DNA from: Lunularia cruciata
Taxonomy: Eukaryota > Streptophyta > Marchantiopsida > Lunulariales > Lunulariaceae
Reading direction: 5' to 3'
NCBI GenBank assembly: GCA_948567375.1
Contig: OX419755.1
Span: 51,912,291-51,976,290 of the forward strand
Length of the DNA stretch: 64,000 bases
Made by a program: the position numbers and the translations under genes. Shown here piece after piece: positions 57,855 to 64,000 of the stretch. Positions within the stretch are counted from its first letter, which is position 1, and each line of letters starts with the position of its first letter. The notes under the pieces are model-generated. The model was not told the DNA's origin. It was given only the letters and a program-made list of their open reading frames with translations, and made no database searches.

Positions 57855-58860
57855 AGATTGTGCATGATAGGGTTTAAACCCTAGATATCTGGTTCTTAGA
57901 TTGGTGCCCTAGCCAATTGGTACAACCTCACTTGTTGTCCTAGTGACTATTCCTCTAATATCTATACACATGTAGCTTTGGCTAAGAGAGACAATTGATC
58001 CTATCCTTGGTGATCTTGGTAGCTTAGGAAGTATAATATCAATTGCTAAATGGTGGTAGAGTTTGTCTCGTGTTGATTTATGAGATGGAGTGTTTCTTGT
58101 TTAGATTTCTTGTCATTGAATCATCTCCATTCTCCACTTTCTATTTGTGCACCATGTTTGTGTGAGGTGCTTTGACTTTAGAGGGTTGGTGCTTTGGTGT
58201 GCGTTTGGTAGTGAGGCTAGAGTGATGATTAGTCAAACTACTTGTGTTTCTCTTTGTGAGACAAGAAGTGATGACCTGTAGACCATGAGAATGTGTGTTG
58301 TGATAGCAAATTATAGGTTGCTATTTCTCCTATTATAGTTATCATGGTTAGAGTTAAATTAGTGGGTGATATTTGGTTGGTGGTGTTGGCACTTTGGTGA
58401 TGATTCTTGGTGAGGTACTTGCGATGGTTATAGTTGCGGTTTGTAGTTTTTGGTTACTTTTTCATGACAGTTGTTTGGAGATTCTAGAGGAGATAACCTT
58501 GCAGTATACAATGGGTTTACTTGGAGTGGCGCTCAATATCAACTTGTATCTTAGGTCCACAGAGAGAGGAGATTGACTCTGAGTTGGAGTAGACACAAGA
58601 GCTAATTTAGTTGAGAGTGCTCTTGGTGTGTCCATAGCGTTGTTGTAGGACATGGATGAGATTTATAGGGCTTCCGAAGGCATGAGGTGTTACTCTGGTA
58701 TGGTTGGTACCATTGAGTTGGATGATTTTATCCAAGAATTCTATAGTTAGTGTGATTTGTAGTAGATGCGGAACCCAACTTTGTTCACACCTTTCATGCA
58801 TAGAAGGGGTTGTTTTAGCACTTGGAGGGTCCTTTGATAGATGATTACCATGTATGTAGT
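57855..58860 (+). pseudogene. P2 gag-region fragment
   Basis: Direct repeat of 59,837-60,836. It starts with leader sequence (AGATTGTG...) and contains, near 58,640-58,740, a degraded frame with WDMDEIY- and GTIELDDF-like blocks, which I take as gag of the P family by position after the leader. Function is not established by any motif. Confidence 0.5.
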
Positions 58861-58875
58861 GTTGCATATGTAGTA

Positions 58876-59370
58876 TTGTCACACCATTTGTAGTGTTGCA
58901 TCTAGATTTCTCAAACATTGAGTTGCATTGATAGTAGTTAGAGGTATTTTAGCAGTCACTCATGGACTACTTTTTGATGATCAGATTTTGTGTTTGGGGT
59001 ATTGACTTCATGGTGGAGCCCACCACCACTTTGCACCGTTCACACCATTGGGTGTGCCATCAGCGGGACCGTTAGGGTTTCAGACCTAGCTCTAGTCTAG
59101 GAGTATACTTTGGAAATGTAGTTCTAGAGAGCTCACTTCTTTGATGTTGAGCTTTTGAGTTCTTGGCTATGGTGGACAAAGGCCGGTGAATGTCACCTGG
59201 ATTCTCTTAGCTAGAGTGGGTGTGGCTTGATTGTAATTAGTGCCCATTTGTTGACAGTTTATAGAGTGACATATCAAGTACTAATATGAGTTGAGTTGAT
59301 TTGAGTAGTGTAAAAAAATGATTACATCAGAGAAGTGAGGTCAAGGGAAAAAGGGTACAAGAACTACAAG
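58876..59370 (+). repeat. P3 LTR
   Basis: CACACCATTTGTAG at 58,876 onward matches the central LTR part of P1 and P4. It ends near ACTACA (about 59,368), just before the TGGTATCTCCAAGC primer-site-like motif at 59,377. A degenerate trace of the 105-bp repeat precedes it. Confidence 0.65.
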
Positions 59371-59836
59371 TGTTGGTGGTATCTCCAAGCTCGGTGGATC
59401 ATTGGTAGCTTGATAAAAATTCAAGTTTTCCCTAGTGTGTAGAAGCTTGTTGATTGATGTAGATTTGGCAGTGAGATAGACGGTGTGTGGAAGCGTTGGC
59501 CAAATTTTGAGCAAAGAGAAGCAATTTTCAAGCAGTGGTTGTGATTTTGGGCTCAAGATGTGAAAGCAAGACCAATTTATTGTGAGTTGGACTCAAAAAG
59601 TGAAATTGAACGTGGAGTTGGGAACCTATCCTCGTGAATTTGTGATTTGCAAAAACTCATCATTTTAGTTTGGCCCAAGTGGAGAGTTAGTAGAGGATTT
59701 GGCAGTCAGCCAACTATAGGGTTTATGTCAGATTTTGTTGGAGTTTATGCCAGATTTTGGCCAAATTTGGAGGAGTTTTGAGGTGACAAATAGCCAAAGT
59801 TGGAGTTTGGTCATTGTTTGGCAAAATCTGCCCATC
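59371..59836 (+). other. P3 primer site and leader
   Basis: TGGTATCTCCAAGC near 59,377 resembles the initiator tRNA-Met primer site. The rest is a non-coding leader shared with P2. Confidence 0.55.
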
Positions 59837-60836
59837 CTACTAGATTGTGTGCAATAGGGTTTGACCTCTAGATCTCTAGTTCCTAGATTGGTGCCCTAGC
59901 TAACTGGTCCACCCTCACTTGTTATCCTAGTGACTGTTCCACTGTTATCTATACACATGTAGCTTTGGCTAGGAGAGGCAATTTGATCCTATTCTTGGTG
60001 ATCCTGGTAGCTTAGGACGTAAATAGGAACTCTTATTATATCAAATACCAAATGGTGGTAAAGCCAGCCCAGTGTTGGTTTATGAGATGGATGTTGCTTA
60101 ACTTTCTTGTGATTGGATCTCTTCAATTCCCTATTTCCTATTTGTGCACCTTGTTTGTGTGAGGTGCCTTAAATTTAGAGCATTGGTGCTCTGGTGTGCT
60201 CTGGGTGGTGAGGCTAGAATGATGACAAGTCAGACTACCTTTGTTTCTCTCCAATGAGGCAAGAAGTGATGACCTATAGACCGTGAGAGTGTGTGTTATG
60301 ATGGCAAGTTACATGTTGCCCATTCTCTTAGTGTAGTTGTCTCAATTAGAGTTATATTAGTGGGTAGTGTTCCATTGGTGTTGGTACTTGGTGGTTTTTG
60401 GCTGATGGTGTTGGTGCTTGGCGGTTGGCCATTTGTGGTTACTTTGTCACGATAGAGTTCTTTGTGGATTCCAGAGGAGATAGCCATGCAATACGGAATA
60501 GGTTTAATCAAAGTGGTGCTATGTATTAGCCTACATCTTAGGTCCCAATGAGAGATGAGATTGACTCTGAGATGGAGTTTGACATAAGAGCTGATTTAGT
60601 TGAAAGTGCACTTGGCGTGTCCACACCGTTGTTGTGGGACATGGACAAGATTTATGGGGCCTCCAAAGGCCCTAGGCGTTACTTTGGTATAGTGGGTACC
60701 ATTGAGTTGGATGACTTCATCTAGGAGTTTGATAGTTGAACAAATGCAGCACTGCAGCAAATGCAAAACCTGACTTTGTTCACACCTTTCATGGCATAGA
60801 AGAGCTTGTTTTACTATTTGGAGGTTCCATGTAATA
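59837..60836 (+). pseudogene. P3 gag-region fragment
   Basis: Second copy of the 1-kb repeat. Near 60,600-60,740 a longer recognisable frame survives with LLWDMDKIY, GTIELDDF and LQQMQNLTLFTPF blocks. It is cut by G2 at 60,837. Gag identity rests on position and on the shared frame between the two copies. Confidence 0.5.
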
Positions 60837-61567
60837 CCAAGAGCTAGACACATGATCTAGAGATGAAATTTGATTTGGTATACATGATAGATGAGAAGAT
60901 GGTATACATGATGGACTAAGTAGATTAGATAGAGGTATCTCCAAAAGAGTACTTCTACTAATAGGCCAAAAACCAAAATAAGCTTGAAGACCTTAGAATC
61001 AATAGCTAGACATATGATCTAGAGGAGAAACTTGGGGTGGTGATATCTGGAAGGATGATAGAAAACATAAATAAGATATAGGTATCACCAAAATATCACT
61101 TCTACTAATAAGGAAAAAAGCCAAAAATAGCATGAAAACTTTAAAGTCATTTTTGGAGGTCTAAACGGATGAATTAGGCCTTGAAAAAGAAAATATTCTC
61201 CCCTCCTTAAGAAAGAAAGGCTTTCATTCTCCCCTTATGATTTGTCTCATTGAGAGCTTTCCAATGGTACCTTACCCATGCAATTTTGAGCTTCCTACAA
61301 GAAGATTCCCTAAAGATTCCCTTTTGTCAAACCCATTTGACCAACTAGATAGGACAAGGACCAACATGCTACCCATCCAAACAACTAATCCAAGGATGGA
61401 GCTTGCTAACAGGTCACAAATCCATGTATCTGATCCAAGGGTGGAGCTTCTTTTGAGTGGATACTCTTTGCTATATAATAAAGAGAAGGTGCTCCTTTAG
61501 GACATCAAAGGATTGAGTATGAAATCTGTCTTTTCTCTCTTGAAGAGTTCTTGTCCTCAGAGTATCA
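60837..61567 (+). repeat. G2 5' LTR
   Basis: Aligns with the three other G LTRs. The TATATAATA box lies near 61,470. The primer site follows after three bases. Confidence 0.88.
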
Positions 61568-61948
61568 AAATGGTATCAAAGCAAGTATTTTAATCCAAGA
61601 GAGTGGATCACCTCTCTTAGAGCATGAGCAACTGAAATTGAATAATTTGAGATGGAGAACATAGTGCACTTGCTAGACTTGGGAAGGGCTTTAGAGAGCG
61701 GATGGGATGAATGCATTGGGAGGATAGTTTCCCGCACCTAGCTTCCCATTCTTGAACCCATTCCTCATCAAGATTATATACATCCAATGTGAGCAAATGA
61801 GAGTATTGCTAGTTTATCACTTTGGAGCAGAATTCATGGATAGAGTGATGAATTCACCAAACCCAATGATTCTACCTGTGGTGGTATATGACAGAGAGTG
61901 GGATTTGACAATCTACATTCTATTATGATGTTATAGATCTAATATACT
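60837..61948 (+). mobile_element. G2: 5' LTR and leader of a G-family gypsy
   Basis: LTR 60,837-61,567 (TGTAATACC...GAGTATCA, 731 bp), primer site TGGTATCAAAGC at 61,571-61,582, then the family leader as in G1. It is cut at 61,949 by P4, so gag and pol are outside the window. Confidence 0.87.
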
Positions 61949-62604
61949 TGTCGTGCGTATATACATCACTACACAACATACATTGCTGTCAACATCATAC
62001 ACTATAGAAGCACAACTCACACATAAGTCATACATAGACTCTAAAGTGCCACAATAATCAGATTGCTTAACACTCTCAACTCAACTCAACTTAAATTAGT
62101 ACTTGATCTCTCACTCTATAAACTGCCAACAACTGGGCACTGATTACAGTCAAGCCACACCCACTCAAGCATAGAGAATCCAGGTGACGCTCACCGGCCT
62201 CTGTCCACCATAGCCAAGAACTCGAAGGCTCAACATCAGAGAAGTGAGCTTTTTGGAGCTCACTTCAAAACTATACCCCTTGGACTCGAGCTAGCACTGA
62301 AACCCTAATGGTCCCACTGACGGCACACTCAACGGTGCAAACGGTGCAAAGTGACGGTGGGCCTCACCGTGAAGTCAGTACCCTAAACATGAAATCTAAC
62401 CGTCGGAAAGTAGTCTCTGAGAAATTGCTAGAATAACTACTATCACTAGAACTCTAGTGTCTGAGCATCTAGATGCGGAACTACAAATGGCGTGATAGCT
62501 GTTGTGCGTATATACATCGTTACACAACATACATTGCTGTCAACATCATACACTATAGAAGCACAACTCACACATAAGTCATACATAGACTCTAAAGTGC
62601 CACA
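61949..62604 (-). repeat. P4 3' LTR with 105-bp terminal direct repeats
   Basis: The outer repeat 61,949-62,053 and the inner repeat 62,500-62,604 are both 105 bp and nearly identical, flanking about 446 bp. The 656-bp total matches P1. The G-rich tract lies just beyond the inner repeat (62,605-62,620). Confidence 0.75.
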
Positions 62605-62773
62605 ATCGCCCTCTTAGTTGGCGGTTAGGTCCCTCTAACTTCAGATAGCCATCTACTCTAAGTATATGGTATACTTTCTAATGGGCAAAGATCAAGAGGC
62701 CGGGTGCTATGGAGCCCCATCGTTAGTCGCCTGTCTGCAATCTATACCATATCAAGAATGAACTAGCTATAGG

Positions 62774-64000
62774 TCAAGTACATCTAGGACATAACCACTA
62801 TCCCTGAGGAACCACCATGAGGAGAGGAGTCATACATGCCATATGCCATCCTCTCAAACAGCTATCACGCACTAACATAGTAGCAGCTCCACCAGAAGAG
62901 CCACATAACATACACCTCAAGCTTGCACATACAAGTGCCAAGCTTGGGTCCATAGTACCATCAATGTTTGGGAGGTGGCATGGCGCACAATTGCGCACAT
63001 GATCCTTCCAAACAACACCATCACGTCCTTCTAACACAAGGACTCCAGATGGCAAAACCTCATGCACTCTCAAGATAGTGTGGCCTGTAGAAACATCAAA
63101 TGTCGTCGGTGCTATCTACTATAGATATACATAGTCACATGGATGAAATCGACGGATCGAGGGGCTATAACCTCCTCCTCGAATGGTAGCATAGCATAAA
63201 GTATCTCTATGCTGAGCAATCGCCAAGTTCTCAAAGGCCATCGGCATCACTCTCCAAAAGATCTCTACCATTGAGAACATGCGGTCATCCATACATCAGG
63301 GTCATCCAAGTCCAAAACTACAGTAGCATCTTGACAAATGGCTGCAGGTAAATCTAGATCTTGTTCATATAGTAGAAAGTATGGAGAGAAGGATGCTAAG
63401 GAGGCTTGCCGGCTGAACCAATAGCCCATGGCCAACCAAGGTAATTGGAGATCCCAATCTCCCAAGTGGCCTCTCTGCAAACCATACTTTCACAATCCTC
63501 TCTTCACCGTCTGAACCACTCTCTCTGCTAAGCCATCTGCCTCAGGGTGATCTCGGGATGTAGTACAATGATCAATCAAAGCCTTGTCACACAAGACCTG
63601 AAACTCCCCCAAGAACTCTGTACCTTGATCAGTCAAAACCTCAACTGGTGCACCAAAATGACTAAGAACTCGATCTAGGAACGAGTAAGCTGTCCCTTCA
63701 CTAGACTTGTCAGGAAGTGCCACCAACTCAATCCACCTGGAGAAGTGCTCCACCATCACCAAAACATACCGATGATGTCTCACAGTTAGCGGTAAAGGTC
63801 CGGCAAAGTCCAAACTCTAACAGTAACCCAATCCCATGATAGGTAATGGGTGTAACTATGGCGTAGGAGCATTGAATGATGCTCTAACTTGGTCACAAAC
63901 CATACATCTGGCAACAAACTGCTGTACCTTGGTTTGCATACCGCGCCACTAATAATGACTCTGGAGTAAGCTATACGTACGCTTTACTCCAAAATGTCCT
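62774..64000 (-). pseudogene. P4 integrase with PHD finger (broken)
   Basis: Zinc-binding part near 63,890-64,000 (QQFVARCMVCD). The DDE core is at 63,490-63,830 with DFAGPLPL, LTDQGTEF and GLAERVV, and all three acidic residues are present. The frame then continues GYWFSRQASLASF and runs to the PHD finger at about 62,776-62,920. One PHD zinc ligand is lost (CDSC reads RDSC) and a TAG at 62,798 replaces the Gln before WLCPRC. The natural TGA is at 62,774. Stops also occur near 63,949 and 63,265, and there is a 1-nt deletion near 63,255. Confidence 0.86.

Larger units (their letters stand above)
51308..60836 (+). mobile_element. P2 and P3: two PHD-family 5' ends in tandem, split by H3
   Basis: LTR and leader of P2 (51,308-52,385) are followed by H3 (52,386-57,849) and then by P2 gag (57,855-58,860), the join being restored by the CTACT duplication. 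A second LTR (about 58,876-59,370), leader (to 59,836) and gag start (59,837-60,836) form P3. The two gag segments are direct repeats of about 1 kb. No pol follows either. G2 abuts at 60,837. It may be an LTR-LTR tandem or a nested insertion. Confidence 0.72.
61949..64000 (-). mobile_element. P4: PHD-finger gypsy, 3' part, inserted in G2
   Basis: On the minus strand it holds the integrase zinc fold, core, PHD finger, polypurine-like tract and LTR ending at 61,949. The element leaves the window at 64,000. It is the mirror of P1 and the best sequence against which to read P1 mutations. Confidence 0.88.

Overview
This window is nuclear DNA of a land plant. It holds one recognisable host gene, the floral-meristem/cell-division transcription factor LEAFY (LFY), inside a thick bed of decayed Ty3/gypsy LTR retrotransposons. 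LFY (31,145-37,561, + strand) splits cleanly into three exons (523, 401 and 324 nt) that give a 415-residue protein, with introns at the two positions known for the family. The DNA-contact residues are H332, R365 and H407, equivalent to H312, R345 and H387 of Arabidopsis LFY. That is the type I specificity set of tracheophytes and liverworts, and it argues against a moss, hornwort or alga. The Met-Asp-Pro-Arg repeat N-terminus, the 4-kb first intron and the TE load fit a liverwort, fern, lycophyte or gymnosperm better than an angiosperm. I cannot name the species.

Four repeat families recur, named here for convenience. P is a gypsy family whose polyprotein ends in a PHD finger. H is a chromodomain gypsy with about 0.37-0.44 kb LTRs beginning TGTAAC and carrying heat-shock-element-like arrays. 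G is a chromodomain gypsy with about 0.73 kb LTRs beginning TGTAATACC. S is a 688-bp solo-LTR family. There is also a single 3.78-kb element N that carries a long coiled-coil ORF and no pol.

Layout. 1-3,992: 3' part of P1 (+). 3,993-20,918: a nest in which G0 (-) is split by H1 (+, 6,076-18,933), and H1 is split by an S solo LTR (6,735-7,422) and by the complete element G1 (-, 11,393-17,959). 20,919-29,860: AT-rich DNA with a solo G LTR and a decayed H LTR, and no gene. 29,861-42,012: the LFY island with upstream and downstream DNA of more balanced composition. 42,013-42,739: a non-LTR retroelement 3' fragment (-). 42,740-51,307: H2 (-), interrupted by element N (46,047-49,823), a short unknown insertion and an S solo LTR. 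51,308-60,836: a tandem pair of P 5' ends (P2, P3; +) split by the nearly complete element H3 (52,386-57,849). 60,837-61,948: 5' end of G2 (+). 61,949-64,000: 3' end of P4 (-).

Target-site duplications can be read directly for H1 (CATAT/CGTAT), G1 (TCAGG), H3 (CTACT), N (CACTA), the solo G LTR (TAGAA) and one S copy (ATGTTG). They give an unambiguous order of insertion. The coding remnants are dominated by C-to-T and G-to-A changes. In P1 all eight in-frame stops before the natural terminator are TAG, most at glutamine positions, as expected if CHG/CG methylation and deamination killed the copies. The TE genes no longer work as genes. They explain most open reading frames outside LFY.
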